DNA from: Mycobacterium sp. ACS4331
Lineage (GTDB): Bacteria > Actinomycetota > Actinomycetes > Mycobacteriales > Mycobacteriaceae
Reading direction: 5' to 3'
NCBI RefSeq assembly: GCF_001667265.1
Contig: NZ_LZHW01000060.1
Coordinates: forward strand, 1 to 64,000
DNA: 64,000 nt
A program made the position numbers and the translations under genes. The notes below the pieces were generated by a model. That model ran no database searches and was not told the origin of the DNA. It was given only the letters and a program-made list of their open reading frames with translations. Position 1 is the stretch's first letter. Every line of letters starts with the position of its first letter. Shown piece by piece: positions 1 to 7,506 of the stretch.

Positions 1-201
1 GAGTTGGCTTTGGCGTGCGGGCCCGACAACCGCAAAGTCAGCCCCACCAAATGGCGAACCCGCATGCGCCGCGGGCGATGTGAATGGATCCCACCACCCC
101 ACCTCGACAACGGTGGACCACGGATCAACGACCACCACCACCCCGAAAACCTCCTGAACCCACACCAGGAGGACGACGAAGGCGGCCCCGACCCCGACTG
201 A
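1..201 (+). CDS. HNH endonuclease/DUF222-type protein, C-terminal fragment
   Basis: The frame is open from base 1 to the TGA ending at 201, so only the last 66 residues are in the window. The text (GPDNRKVSPTKWRTRMRRGR, then W-I-P-P-P-H-L-D and a His/Pro/Asp-rich tail) resembles the extreme C-terminus of the abundant mycobacterial DUF222-HNH proteins, where a WRT..RRGR..W.PP..LD segment follows the HNH nuclease motif. The HNH motif itself would lie upstream and is not visible. Function in mycobacteria is unclear; many copies are thought to be mobile-intron-like. The call rests on the tail only. Confidence 0.55.
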   Translation, partial: ELALACGPDNRKVSPTKWRTRMRRGRCEWIPPPHLDNGGPRINDHHHPENLLNPHQEDDEGGPDPD

Positions 202-256
202 CAGGTGGACAGCGCACGCGTCCTCCGACCCCGGCTGACGCGAAGACAGTGCGGGC

Positions 257-303
257 GACCCCGACCCCTGCCTGGCCGGAACGGCGACTGAGCCGTCGGG
301 GTC
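257..303. terminator. Possible terminator hairpin between convergent genes
   Basis: GACCCCGAC at 257-265 pairs perfectly with GTCGGGGTC at 295-303 around a 29-base spacer that is itself G+C-rich. It lies between the convergent ends of the HNH-type fragment (stop 201) and the DUF1707 gene (stop 328). No T-run follows, which is usual in mycobacteria. The rest of 202-327 shows nothing else. Confidence 0.3.
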
Positions 304-327
304 ACCGGGGCCTCCCGGCCAGATCTG

Positions 328-789
328 CTAGCGGAGCAACCCCCGGCACCCAAGCGGCGACACCCCGGCCCGCCCGTACAACCGGACCGGAAGCACATGG
401 GACACCACGCCGATGGCGCCGCCGAGCATGGGCCACACGGGCCAGAAGTACCAAGCCCCTGCCGACAACCCCACCACCAACCACACGGTGAGGCAGATGA
501 GCACCATGGAGACATAAGCACTGACATGCCAGACGACACCGCGTCGCGCAGCAGCCCTCCGCTGATCGCGGCGCCCCGGGTCCTGCCGGAGCATTCGCCC
601 GAGGGGCAGATCATGAAGCACGCTCTGCAGATCTGCGGTGGTGTCGGCGGCCAGCACCCGACCAGTCCGGTCCTCGTACTCGACCAACGTCAGATATCCC
701 TGCGACATCGCCCGGCCCAGGTGCGCAAGCGCCGATTCGCGCTCCCGATCACCCACCCGCACTCCGCCGTCGACTGTGGCGTTCGACAT
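328..789 (-). CDS. DUF1707 (SHOCT-like) and 2TM-domain membrane protein
   Basis: A 153-residue protein. Residues about 8-60 (RVGDRERESALAHLGRAMSQ, then G-Y-L-T-L-V-E-Y and L-H-D-L-P) match the DUF1707 pattern, a short SHOCT-like helical domain. Two hydrophobic segments follow at about 88-110 and 114-135, giving a small membrane protein with a cytoplasmic N-terminal domain. The family is widespread in actinobacteria and has no firm function. It is divergent from the TetR gene at 892, and the paired operators between them suggest it is the target of that regulator. The C-terminal tail after the second helix is short and basic. Confidence 0.75.
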   Translation of the reverse strand: MSNATVDGGVRVGDRERESALAHLGRAMSQGYLTLVEYEDRTGRVLAADTTADLQSVLHDLPLGRMLRQDPGRRDQRRAAARRGVVWHVSAYVSMVLICLTVWLVVGLSAGAWYFWPVWPMLGGAIGVVSHVLPVRLYGRAGVSPLGCRGLLR

Positions 790-816
790 GAGACCCTCCC
801 GAGGCGTCGCATCACC

Positions 817-868
817 TTGACACTGTCAATCCAGCGTTAAGGCTGCCACCACAGCTTGACAGTGTCAA
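817..868. promoter_or_regulatory. Paired 13-bp operators between DUF1707 and TetR genes
   Basis: TTGACACTGTCAA at 817-829 and TTGACAGTGTCAA at 856-868 are two copies of one odd-length palindrome (TTGACA-N-TGTCAA), centred 39 bp apart. They sit in the 102-bp region between the divergent starts at 789 and 892, as expected for an autoregulating TetR protein controlling its neighbour. The right copy begins at a TTG codon that an automated caller could take as the TetR start; its role as operator argues for the GTG at 892. Confidence 0.75.
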
Positions 869-891
869 GGAATCGCACGGACACTCTTGCC

Positions 892-1491
892 GTGAGCACC
901 ACGGAGCGGTCGGTCCGGGAGGCGCTGCTGGAGGCGGCCCGCACCGAACTCGTCGAACACGGCCGTGCGGGCATCAGTCTGCGCGCAGTGGCTCGTCGCG
1001 CAGGCGTGTCCCACGCCGCCCCCAAACACCATTTCGGCGACCGTCGAGGATTGCTGACCGCGATCGCCACCGAGGGGTTTGAAGCACTGACCACGAGCCT
1101 GCGCGAATCACTGGCTGCGGCGCCCGGCGTCGAAGGCCGGTTGGCAGCGCTGGGCCGCGCGTACGTCGAGTTCGGCCTGCACAACCCGGCGATGTTCGAC
1201 CTGATGTTCCGACCCACCGAACTGCACACCGACGACCCCGCGCTCACATCCGCACGGCAACGGTCGATCGGCGTGCTCAATGACGCCGTCACGCAGTTGG
1301 CGTCCTCGGACACGGCACCCTCCGGCACCGCCGAACTCGCACTGATCAGCTGGGCGCTCGCACACGGCCTGGTCGTACTGGCCCGCGACGGTGCGCTTCA
1401 GAACGCCGCGGGAGCCGAGGGCTCCGACCTCACGGTGCCGCTGAACCTCATCGGACTGTTCTCGCAGAGGGTTGCCGACAACTCCCGCTGA
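892..1491 (+). CDS. TetR/AcrR-family transcriptional regulator
   Basis: A 199-residue protein with an N-terminal TetR helix-turn-helix: VREALLEAARTELVEHG, GISLRAVARRAGVSHAAPKHHFGDRRGLL, here H-A-A-P-K-H-H-F instead of the commoner ..LYHYF. The C-terminal part resembles WHG-type ligand domains (FGLHNPAMFDLMF). I chose GTG 892 (VSTTERSVRE) because the in-frame TTG at 856 is the first base of a perfect operator palindrome. It probably represses itself and the divergent DUF1707 gene; the ligand is unknown. It is about 280 bp from the next gene, so it is likely monocistronic. Confidence 0.85.
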   Translation: MSTTERSVREALLEAARTELVEHGRAGISLRAVARRAGVSHAAPKHHFGDRRGLLTAIATEGFEALTTSLRESLAAAPGVEGRLAALGRAYVEFGLHNPAMFDLMFRPTELHTDDPALTSARQRSIGVLNDAVTQLASSDTAPSGTAELALISWALAHGLVVLARDGALQNAAGAEGSDLTVPLNLIGLFSQRVADNSR

Positions 1492-1771
1492 CCGGCCGAG
1501 CGTCCTTGACATTCCCCGGCGGGACGGTCATTGTCATCGTGCATTGCGCATCGCCAGGTCCGGTGGCGAAGGAATTCCCGACTCGGACGCGGTCCCTGAA
1601 TGCGTGATATCCAAAAATCGGAAATCTCATTTCCGCAGATAAAGCATAAGAAACGGGCCTTCAGACCGGTGCGCTAAGGTGGCCTCACAGCTCAGCGGAG
1701 TAACGTCATTCTCAAGCCGTGGCCCGCACGACCGGAGCCCACGAGGGCATCAAGCCGACATCAGGAGAGTG
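1492..1771. promoter_or_regulatory. Upstream region of the mas pair with a 7-3-7 inverted repeat
   Basis: This 280-bp non-coding stretch carries a perfect inverted repeat CGGAAAT-CTC-ATTTCCG at 1619-1635, 137 bp before the ATG at 1772. Its arm-spacer geometry is the same as the GAGAAT element at 6631-6647, though the bases differ. An AGGAGA sits at 1763-1768 before the ATG. I saw no clear -10/-35 pair and no small gene. A frame open from GTG 1679 would only add a 31-residue extension unlike family members. Confidence 0.45.
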
Positions 1772-2446
1772 ATGGCAGCGAGTTCGACCGACGAGTCGCC
1801 CGAAACGGCGCTGTCGCTGGCCGAGCAGGCCGAGGCCGCGGCCGCCGCGGCCGAAGCCGAAGCCGCCGCGGCACGCGCACGCGTTGACGCACTGCTGGAC
1901 GACCATTTGGAGGGCGCTGACGACTCCGAGATCGCCCTTCTCGACAGCACTGGTCCGCATATCGCGGTCTGGCACGTCATCGTCGCCGCAGCCGCAGCCG
2001 TCGCCTTGGTGGCGTTGGTGGCTGCGGGCAGCTTTCTGGTGTGGTCCGGACACAAAGCCGATCAACAGCGCGCCCAGGAGGCCGAGTTCGCGGCCGCCGC
2101 GCGCCAGGGTGTCATCAACCTGATGTCACTGAACTTCAATAACGGCGACGCCGACCTGCAGCGCCTGATCGACAGCACCACCGGCGAGTTTCGTGCGGAC
2201 TTCGAGAAGAGCAGAGACTCCTTCAAGGCAGTCATGAACGAGTCGAAGGTGGTCACCGAGGCTAATGTGCGCGCCACGGCGGTCGAGAAGATGACCGACG
2301 ACACCGCGACTGTCCTCGTGGCGGCCACCTCGCAGGTCTCCAATACGGCGGGTAAGCAGCAGCAACCCCGCGCCTGGCGACTCAGTATCGACGTCGCACG
2401 GGACAATGGCCAGATCAAGATGTCGAAAGTGGAGTTCGTACCGTGA
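1772..2446 (+). CDS. Mce-associated membrane protein (Mas family)
   Basis: A 224-residue protein. An Ala/Glu-rich, probably coiled N-terminal segment (AEQAEAAAAAAEAEAAAARA region, residues about 14-40) precedes one membrane helix at about 67-90 (WHVIVAAAAAVALVALVAAG) and an extracytoplasmic domain. The domain carries the family pattern: an A..F..AARQGVINLMSLNFNN helix, then LQRLIDSTTGEFRADF and a final V..VEFVP strand. Mas proteins accompany and stabilise Mce lipid importers at the membrane. ATG 1772 follows AGGAGA and removes an atypical extension from GTG 1679. It overlaps the next gene by four bases (GTGA). It is about 50 kb from the window's mce operon, so its partner may be another Mce complex. 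Confidence 0.85.
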   Translation: MAASSTDESPETALSLAEQAEAAAAAAEAEAAAARARVDALLDDHLEGADDSEIALLDSTGPHIAVWHVIVAAAAAVALVALVAAGSFLVWSGHKADQQRAQEAEFAAAARQGVINLMSLNFNNGDADLQRLIDSTTGEFRADFEKSRDSFKAVMNESKVVTEANVRATAVEKMTDDTATVLVAATSQVSNTAGKQQQPRAWRLSIDVARDNGQIKMSKVEFVP

Positions 2447-3138
2447 GCACCGACCATGATGATCTCGCCAAAGATGCCGAGACGGACGTGAAGATCGCCG
2501 ACGAGACCGTAGCCGACACCGAAGTGGCCGACACCGAGGCAGCAGACGCCGCGGTGACCGCCGAGACGGACGACGCCGAAGCGACCACCGACACCGAAGC
2601 CACCGACACGAGCAACCCCGAAGGCACTGTGACCGCCGAATCTCGCCGCAACCTCGGTGTCCTGATCACGGTCGTCTCGCTGGCGGTGCTTCTGGCGGCC
2701 TCGGCCGCCGTCACCACCTGGCTGTACTTCACCAGCTACCGGCCCGACCAGAAAGTCGACGCGGCCGCACAGCAGGCCGCACTGGACGCGGCCAAGAGTG
2801 GCACCGTGGCCGCCTTGACCTACTCCCCCGAGGAACTCGACAAGGACCTCGAGACCGCCAAGTCGCAGATGACGGGCGACTTCCTGTCGTACTACACGAA
2901 GTTCACCGACGAGGTGGTCCGCAAGGCCGTCGCGGACAAGAAGGTGTCGACGACCGCCCAGGTTGTCCGCGCTGCGGTCTCCGAGATGGGACCCGAAACC
3001 GCGAAGGTCCTGGTGTTCGTCAATCAGGCGACCACGAGCAATGACCGCCCGGACCCGTCGATGGCGGCCAGCAGTGTGCTCGTGACGATGACCAAGGTCG
3101 ACGGGAAGTGGCTCATCTCGGCCTTCGACCCGGTCTGA
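2443..3138 (+). CDS. Mce-associated membrane protein (Mas family), acidic N-terminus
   Basis: A 231-residue protein starting at GTG 2443, translationally coupled to the preceding Mas gene. Residues 1-65 form a low-complexity Asp/Glu/Thr/Ala-rich cytoplasmic tail. A single membrane helix at about 71-95 (LGVLITVVSLAVLLAASAAV) follows, then an extracytoplasmic domain with the Mas signatures A.QQAALDAAKSGTVAALTYS, TGDFLSYYTKF and a final KVDGKWLISAFDPV. It probably pairs with the upstream Mas protein in an Mce complex. Its 3' end overlaps the convergent ferredoxin gene by 26 bp. Confidence 0.85.
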   Translation: MSTDHDDLAKDAETDVKIADETVADTEVADTEAADAAVTAETDDAEATTDTEATDTSNPEGTVTAESRRNLGVLITVVSLAVLLAASAAVTTWLYFTSYRPDQKVDAAAQQAALDAAKSGTVAALTYSPEELDKDLETAKSQMTGDFLSYYTKFTDEVVRKAVADKKVSTTAQVVRAAVSEMGPETAKVLVFVNQATTSNDRPDPSMAASSVLVTMTKVDGKWLISAFDPV

Positions 3139-3325
3139 CCGGGGGGTCACAGAGATCGGCGGAGGAATCGGCGCTGTCGATGATGGCGCGGATCGAGCGC
3201 CGGCACCGGCCGCAGTCGGCTCCGGCACCGCACCTCTGCGCGACGTCGTTCGTGGTGCACGCCCCGGCGGCGACCGCGTCAGCAACGGTGTGACTGGTCA
3301 CGCCGACACAGAGGCACACGTACAT
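3113..3325 (-). CDS. Bacterioferritin-associated ferredoxin-like [2Fe-2S] protein
   Basis: A 70-residue protein whose first 50 residues are a complete Bfd-type domain. The four ligand cysteines are C4, C6, C38 and C41 (M-Y-V-C-L-C... A-D-C-G-R-C), the spacing known for Bfd. In the family this ferredoxin reduces bacterioferritin to release iron, but relatives also serve as general electron carriers. No bacterioferritin gene is in the window. The start lies 10 bp after the stop of the 210-residue protein gene, so it may be the last gene of the amidohydrolase-fadD operon. The C-terminal tail is basic and disordered. Confidence 0.8.
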   Translation of the reverse strand: MYVCLCVGVTSHTVADAVAAGACTTNDVAQRCGAGADCGRCRRSIRAIIDSADSSADLCDPPVRPGRRPR

Positions 3326-3335
3326 GCCGCCGTCC

Positions 3336-3968
3336 TCAGTCCTCGCCGATCCGCATCATCGAAACGAATTCCCCCAGAAACACCGGCGGATACACGCCGA
3401 CACCGACGTCCTCCATCCAATCGGGAGCCACATCGTGGCTGCCGATCCAGCGTTCGGCGTTCTCCTCATTGTCGATGTCCTGCAGGACCAGGACCTCATG
3501 TGAGTCGTCGAATGCCTTGAAAACCCACACTTTTCGCACGCCGGCGGCCTTGAATCTGGCTTTGGCCGAATGCAGTTCGTTGACGAACAGGGCCGCGTTC
3601 TCGACCGAGACGATCGTCGAGACCAGAACGCCGGGCGGATAGTCATCGCCTCGCCCGGTCAGGTCGTAGCGGTCGGCGATCTCACCGGCGAACACCGCGG
3701 GGATGTCTTCAACCCCCACGGCGTCGAACCATTCGAAGAACACCCGCGACCGGAGCAGCTCAACCACCGGTTCGCGACTGCGGACGCCGATCATCACGAG
3801 CACTCGCCCCTCGTCGTGCAGCGATCGGTACACGAGCACGTGGTGGGCGCCCAGCTGGGCCAGCGCGTCTCTGCGCTTCTCCAGCAGCGGCCCGACACGG
3901 GATGGGTCAGGAATGCGGTAGTCCGAGGCGATCACCATCGAGTGTCGGTACACCTCGGCGATGTTCAC
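3336..3968 (-). CDS. Conserved protein with duplicated domain, coupled to fadD
   Basis: A 210-residue protein. I chose GTG 3968, which overlaps the fadD stop as GTGA; a longer frame to 4073 would run into fadD. The two halves resemble each other: VLVYRSLHDEGRVLVMIGV with W-F-D-A-V-G-V-E-D-I-P-A-V-F-A-G-E, and VWVFKAFDDSHEVLVLQDI with W-M-E-D-V-G-V-G-V-Y-P-P-V-F-L-G-E. This looks like two copies of a compact alpha/beta domain, possibly a ferredoxin-like (dimeric barrel) fold. I do not recognise a named family or catalytic residues. Coupling to fadD suggests a role in the same acyl-CoA pathway. Confidence 0.75.
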   Translation of the reverse strand: MNIAEVYRHSMVIASDYRIPDPSRVGPLLEKRRDALAQLGAHHVLVYRSLHDEGRVLVMIGVRSREPVVELLRSRVFFEWFDAVGVEDIPAVFAGEIADRYDLTGRGDDYPPGVLVSTIVSVENAALFVNELHSAKARFKAAGVRKVWVFKAFDDSHEVLVLQDIDNEENAERWIGSHDVAPDWMEDVGVGVYPPVFLGEFVSMMRIGED

Positions 3969-5422
3969 CGAAGTTGATCCTTCATCACCTTGCCGCTTGC
4001 GTTCAGCGGCAACGAGTCGAGGAAGACGACGGACCTTGGCACCTTGTACCCCGCCATCCGCTCTCGGCTCCACTCGATCAACTCTGCCTCAGTGACCTCC
4101 TCGCGCGCACCCTTCAACACGACGAAGGCCCGGCCGACCTGGCCCATGCGCTCGTCGGGAACGCCGATGACGGCGGCCTGCGCGACGCTCGGATGCTCCA
4201 GCAGGAAGTCCTCGATCTCGGCGGGGTACGCGTTGAACCCGCCGACGATGAACATGTCCTTCTTGCGGCCGATGATGCGAAGGCGACCCGACGCGTTGAT
4301 CTCGCCGAGATCGCCGGTGTGCAGCCACCCCTCGGGATCGATCGCCTCGGCCGTGGCCGCTGGATCGTCGAGGTAGCCCTGCATCACGCTGTAGCCGCGG
4401 ACCAGCACCTCACCATCGTCGGCTATGCGCACCTCGATTCCGGCGCACGGCACGCCGACGGTGGTGGCGATGTCTTCGAAGGAGTCGCCTGGCCGTGACA
4501 GGGTTGCGGTGCCGCACTCGGTCAGGCCGTACCCTGTGGCGAGCGTCGCAAACGGCAGTTCCTCGTGCACACGCCGGATCAGCTCGACCGGGATGTCGGC
4601 CGACCCGGTGACGCCGGCCCGCAGGCTCGCCAGTCGGTTCTTGTCGGGCACCTGCAGCAGCGAGTGGTACAGCGTCGGTGGACCGGGAAGCATCGTGATG
4701 CGTTCCCGCTCAACAAGATCCACCACGGCGTCGACGTCGAACACGGGTACGGGGTAGATCGTCGCGCCGCGGATCATCGCAGCGATGCAGCCGGCCTTGA
4801 GTCCGAAGGTGTGGAAGAACGGGTTGACGATCAGGTATCGGTCGCCCTCGCGCAGATCCGCGAGATCGCACCACTCCTCGTAGAGGCGCAGGGTCTGCAG
4901 GTGGTTCATCATCACACCCTTGGGTCGACCCGTGGTCCCCGAGGTGTAGATGATGTCGGCGATGTCGGTGCCGGCGATCTCCGCTTCATACGGCGCGCCG
5001 CTGGACAGGAAATCGGACTTCAGGTCGATCACCGGCACGCCGACCGGTGCCGTGAAGTCCATGCCGAGGAAGCCCTTCTGCACCAGGACAGCCTTGGCCC
5101 CACTGCGGGTGATGACATCGGCGGCCTCATCGGCCTTGAACCTCGTGTTGACCGGGACCAGCACGGCCCCGGCGGTCAGGACGCCGAACGCCGCGATGAC
5201 CCATTCGGCGGAGTTCGGGGCCCAGATCGCGACCCGGTCACCCTTGGCGACGCCCGATTCTCTGACCGCTCCCGCGGCGACGCGGACGCGGTCGACGAGT
5301 TCACGGAAAGTCAGGCGCAGCGAACCGTCGACGACCGCCTCGGAATCTCCGAAGCGGTCGCCGACGCTCAAGACCATCTCTGGGATGGTCTGCCACGCAC
5401 TGCCTGTGCGACTGTCCGTCAC
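3965..5422 (-). CDS. Acyl-CoA synthetase, FadD3-like
   Basis: A 485-residue AMP-forming ligase that joins CoA to a carboxylic acid through an acyl-adenylate. The ATP loop IIYTSGTTGRPKGVMMNH lies near 160-177, followed by FFHTFGLKAG, YGLTECG, WLHTGDLG, and the C-terminal hinge and lysine region (GGFNAYPAEIEDFLLEHPSV; LPLNASGKVMKDQLR). The text resembles FadD3, which activates the HIP intermediate of cholesterol ring degradation, but identity is partial and the acyl substrate cannot be assigned. It is coupled by a GTGA overlap to the amidohydrolase upstream and by another to the 210-residue protein downstream. Transcription probably starts at the GAGAAT-element promoter before 6609. Confidence 0.85.
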   Translation of the reverse strand: MTDSRTGSAWQTIPEMVLSVGDRFGDSEAVVDGSLRLTFRELVDRVRVAAGAVRESGVAKGDRVAIWAPNSAEWVIAAFGVLTAGAVLVPVNTRFKADEAADVITRSGAKAVLVQKGFLGMDFTAPVGVPVIDLKSDFLSSGAPYEAEIAGTDIADIIYTSGTTGRPKGVMMNHLQTLRLYEEWCDLADLREGDRYLIVNPFFHTFGLKAGCIAAMIRGATIYPVPVFDVDAVVDLVERERITMLPGPPTLYHSLLQVPDKNRLASLRAGVTGSADIPVELIRRVHEELPFATLATGYGLTECGTATLSRPGDSFEDIATTVGVPCAGIEVRIADDGEVLVRGYSVMQGYLDDPAATAEAIDPEGWLHTGDLGEINASGRLRIIGRKKDMFIVGGFNAYPAEIEDFLLEHPSVAQAAVIGVPDERMGQVGRAFVVLKGAREEVTEAELIEWSRERMAGYKVPRSVVFLDSLPLNASGKVMKDQLR

Positions 5423-6609
5423 ACCGTGACGAGGCGACCGAGGTTGCCGCCCATGATCTTCGCCTGATCCTCAAGCGAAAGGTGCTCCAGCGCAGTCACA
5501 TAGTGAGTGGGCTCGGCCAGACCCTCGGGATGCGGCCAGTCGGAACCGTAGAGCACCTGGTCGACACCGATCAGGTTGATCAGCTCGTCGATGCCCTCCT
5601 CATAGAAGGGGCTGACGAAGATGCGGTTCTTGATCTCCTCCATCGGATTGCCCAGGAACGCCTCGGGGGCCTTCTTGTACACCTCGGCCATGGAGTCCAG
5701 CAGCGGGAACATCCACTTCGAACCGGCCTCGACGATGCCGACCTTGAGCTTCGGGAAGCGGAACAGCGCGCCGTGAATGACCCATGAGGCCACCGCATCC
5801 TGGATCGGACGCCACTCGTTGAGGATCGACATCGCGTTGGTCTGGAACGGCAGCATCTCCTGCGCCGCGCCGTCCCACTCCGAGGTGTAGCGCGAGTAGC
5901 CGCTGTCAGACGAGTGCATGCCGACGAAGACGTCGTACTCGACGCACTTCTGCCAGAACGGATCGAACTCCGGCAGGGCGAACGACCGCGGCCCACGGAA
6001 GCCGGGCACCGGGGCGGGCCGGACCAGGATGGCGCGTGCACCACGCTTGACCGCCCACTCGAGCTCCTCGATCGCCTTCTCGACGATGGGCAGCGTGATG
6101 ACCGGGGTGGTGAAGATGCGGTTCTGGTAGTTGAAGCCCCACACCTCGTGCAGCCACTCGTTGAGCGAGTGGATGAGGACGTGGATGGCGACCGGATCGT
6201 CGCGCAGCCGCTCCTCGATGAGGCTGGCCAGGGTCGGGAACATGAGCGTGCGGTCGACACCGAGCTCGTTCATGAGCTCGAGGCGCGGCCCGGGCTCGAA
6301 GAAGGCCGGAATGGACTTCATGGGCTCACCGAACAGCTCGCGCTTGCTCTTGCCGTCGGGGTTTCCGAACTTGAAGTACTCCTCCCAGGCGCCAGGCTTG
6401 GCGACGACGGAGAACGTCGGGTTCGGGATGTAGTTACTGATCTGACCGCGGATGGCGATCTTGGTGCGCCCGTTGACCTCGACGTACTGGACGATGTCCT
6501 TGTACTCCTTGGGGAGGTGCGTCAGGAGCGCCTCTGGCGGTTCGTAGAGGTGGTTGTCCGCGTCGAAGAGCGGAAACGGGATGTCGACACGATGCGACAG
6601 CTGACCCAT
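5419..6609 (-). CDS. Amidohydrolase-2 family metal-dependent hydrolase/decarboxylase
   Basis: A 396-residue protein of the ACMSD-like amidohydrolase-2 family, TIM-barrel enzymes that hydrolyse or decarboxylate ring-derived acids. Visible landmarks are the N-terminal metal segment FDADNHLYEP (the family often has D-x-D-x-H here), a mid-barrel FVGMHSSDSGY, the KVGIVEAGSKWMFPLLD strand, and the C-terminal YGSDWPHPEG. The ATG at 6609 has AAGGAG a few bases upstream. It is the first gene of a minus-strand operon with fadD, the 210-residue protein and possibly bfd. The exact reaction is unknown. Confidence 0.8.
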   Translation of the reverse strand: MGQLSHRVDIPFPLFDADNHLYEPPEALLTHLPKEYKDIVQYVEVNGRTKIAIRGQISNYIPNPTFSVVAKPGAWEEYFKFGNPDGKSKRELFGEPMKSIPAFFEPGPRLELMNELGVDRTLMFPTLASLIEERLRDDPVAIHVLIHSLNEWLHEVWGFNYQNRIFTTPVITLPIVEKAIEELEWAVKRGARAILVRPAPVPGFRGPRSFALPEFDPFWQKCVEYDVFVGMHSSDSGYSRYTSEWDGAAQEMLPFQTNAMSILNEWRPIQDAVASWVIHGALFRFPKLKVGIVEAGSKWMFPLLDSMAEVYKKAPEAFLGNPMEEIKNRIFVSPFYEEGIDELINLIGVDQVLYGSDWPHPEGLAEPTHYVTALEHLSLEDQAKIMGGNLGRLVTV

Positions 6610-6630
6610 GGAATTCTCCTTTCCAGTTCT

Positions 6631-6647
6631 TGAGAATCATATTCTCA
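6631..6647. promoter_or_regulatory. GAGAAT-type operator before the amidohydrolase-fadD operon
   Basis: A perfect inverted repeat, TGAGAAT-CAT-ATTCTCA, 22 bp upstream of the minus-strand start at 6609. It is one of eight places in the window with GAGAAT/ATTCTC half-sites. Its position near the expected transcription start fits a repressor site. Confidence 0.7.
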
Positions 6648-6734
6648 GAGTGCCGTTACCGCAATGACATGGGGTTGGGTTTACGGCACGAAGCCCAGAC
6701 CCACCTGCGCATCGACCGGCCAACCACGGTGTTA

Positions 6735-6753
6735 TTCTCCTGTTTGGAGAATC
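6735..6753. promoter_or_regulatory. GAGAAT-type operator before enoyl-CoA hydratase
   Basis: ATTCTCC-TGTTT-GGAGAAT is a perfect inverted repeat ending 27 bp before the start at 6781. A weak third half-site (ATATC) follows at 6758-6762, five bases after GAGAA. It shares the 171-bp intergenic region 6610-6780 with the operator at 6631, so each divergent unit has its own copy. Confidence 0.7.
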
Positions 6754-6780
6754 CCGATATCACTGTAGGAGAACGCGCTC

Positions 6781-7497
6781 ATGGTCGACCTCGAGCTGCA
6801 AGACGGCCTGGCAGTCATCACGATCGACCGCCCCCAGGCCCGCAACGCCATTGCGCCGGAGACCATGGATCAGCTCGACGAGGCGTTGGACCGGGCTCGC
6901 GACGCGCTGGCCCTGGTGATCCGCGGGGGCGGAGACCGCGCGTTCGTCTCCGGCGGAGACCTCAAGGAACTGGCCAAGCTGCGCACTGTGGAACAGGCCG
7001 CCGACATGGCTCGACGGATGCGTGGGATCTGCGATCGCATCGCGGCCTTCCCCGGTCCCGTCATCGCGGCGTTGAACGGGCACGCTCTCGGCGGCGGCGC
7101 CGAAGTCGCCGTGGCGGCCGACATCCGCATCGCCGCCGACGACATCAAGATCGGCTTCAACCAGGTGTCGTTGGCGATCATGCCGGCCTGGGGCGGCGCG
7201 GAACGACTGGCCGCACTCGTCGGCCGCGGGCGCGCCCTGCTTCTGGCCGGCAGCGGCACGATTCTGGACGCCGCGGGAGCCGCGCGCGTCGGCCTGGTCG
7301 ATCAGGTGGTCCCGCGCGCCGCGTTCGACGAGACCTGGCGCTCGGTCGCGCGGTCGCTGACCAACCGCCCCGCCGGTGACATCAAACGCGTCATCGGCGG
7401 CGCCACACCCGCCGAGGCCATCGACGCATTCGCCAACCTGTGGGTCCACGACGACCACTGGGCCGCCGCCGACAAGGTGCTGTCCGCCAAGAAGTGA
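6781..7497 (+). CDS. Enoyl-CoA hydratase/isomerase family protein
   Basis: A 238-residue crotonase-fold protein. It has the acyl-CoA and oxyanion segments (RAFVSGGDLKEL near 57-68; ALNGHALGGGAEVAVAADIR near 98-117) and the second active-site region (GFNQVSLAIMPAWGGAERL). Crotonases add water to, or isomerise, enoyl-CoA in beta-oxidation-type chains. The final residues are truncated compared with 255-260-residue paralogs but the core is intact. It is preceded by its own GAGAAT-type operator and is convergent with the TetR gene at 7507, so it is probably monocistronic. Confidence 0.8.
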   Translation: MVDLELQDGLAVITIDRPQARNAIAPETMDQLDEALDRARDALALVIRGGGDRAFVSGGDLKELAKLRTVEQAADMARRMRGICDRIAAFPGPVIAALNGHALGGGAEVAVAADIRIAADDIKIGFNQVSLAIMPAWGGAERLAALVGRGRALLLAGSGTILDAAGAARVGLVDQVVPRAAFDETWRSVARSLTNRPAGDIKRVIGGATPAEAIDAFANLWVHDDHWAAADKVLSAKK

Positions 7498-7506
7498 CTC
7501 GGGCCG

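Noticed and set aside
856..891. TTG 856 as the TetR start
   Set aside because: The codon is part of a perfect operator palindrome, and family similarity starts after GTG 892.
6610..6780. KstR- or KstR2-type operators (AAC..GTT or AAGCAAG..CTTGCTT patterns)
   Set aside because: The inverted repeats here have GAGAAT/ATTCTC arms, which do not match those consensus sites as I remember them.
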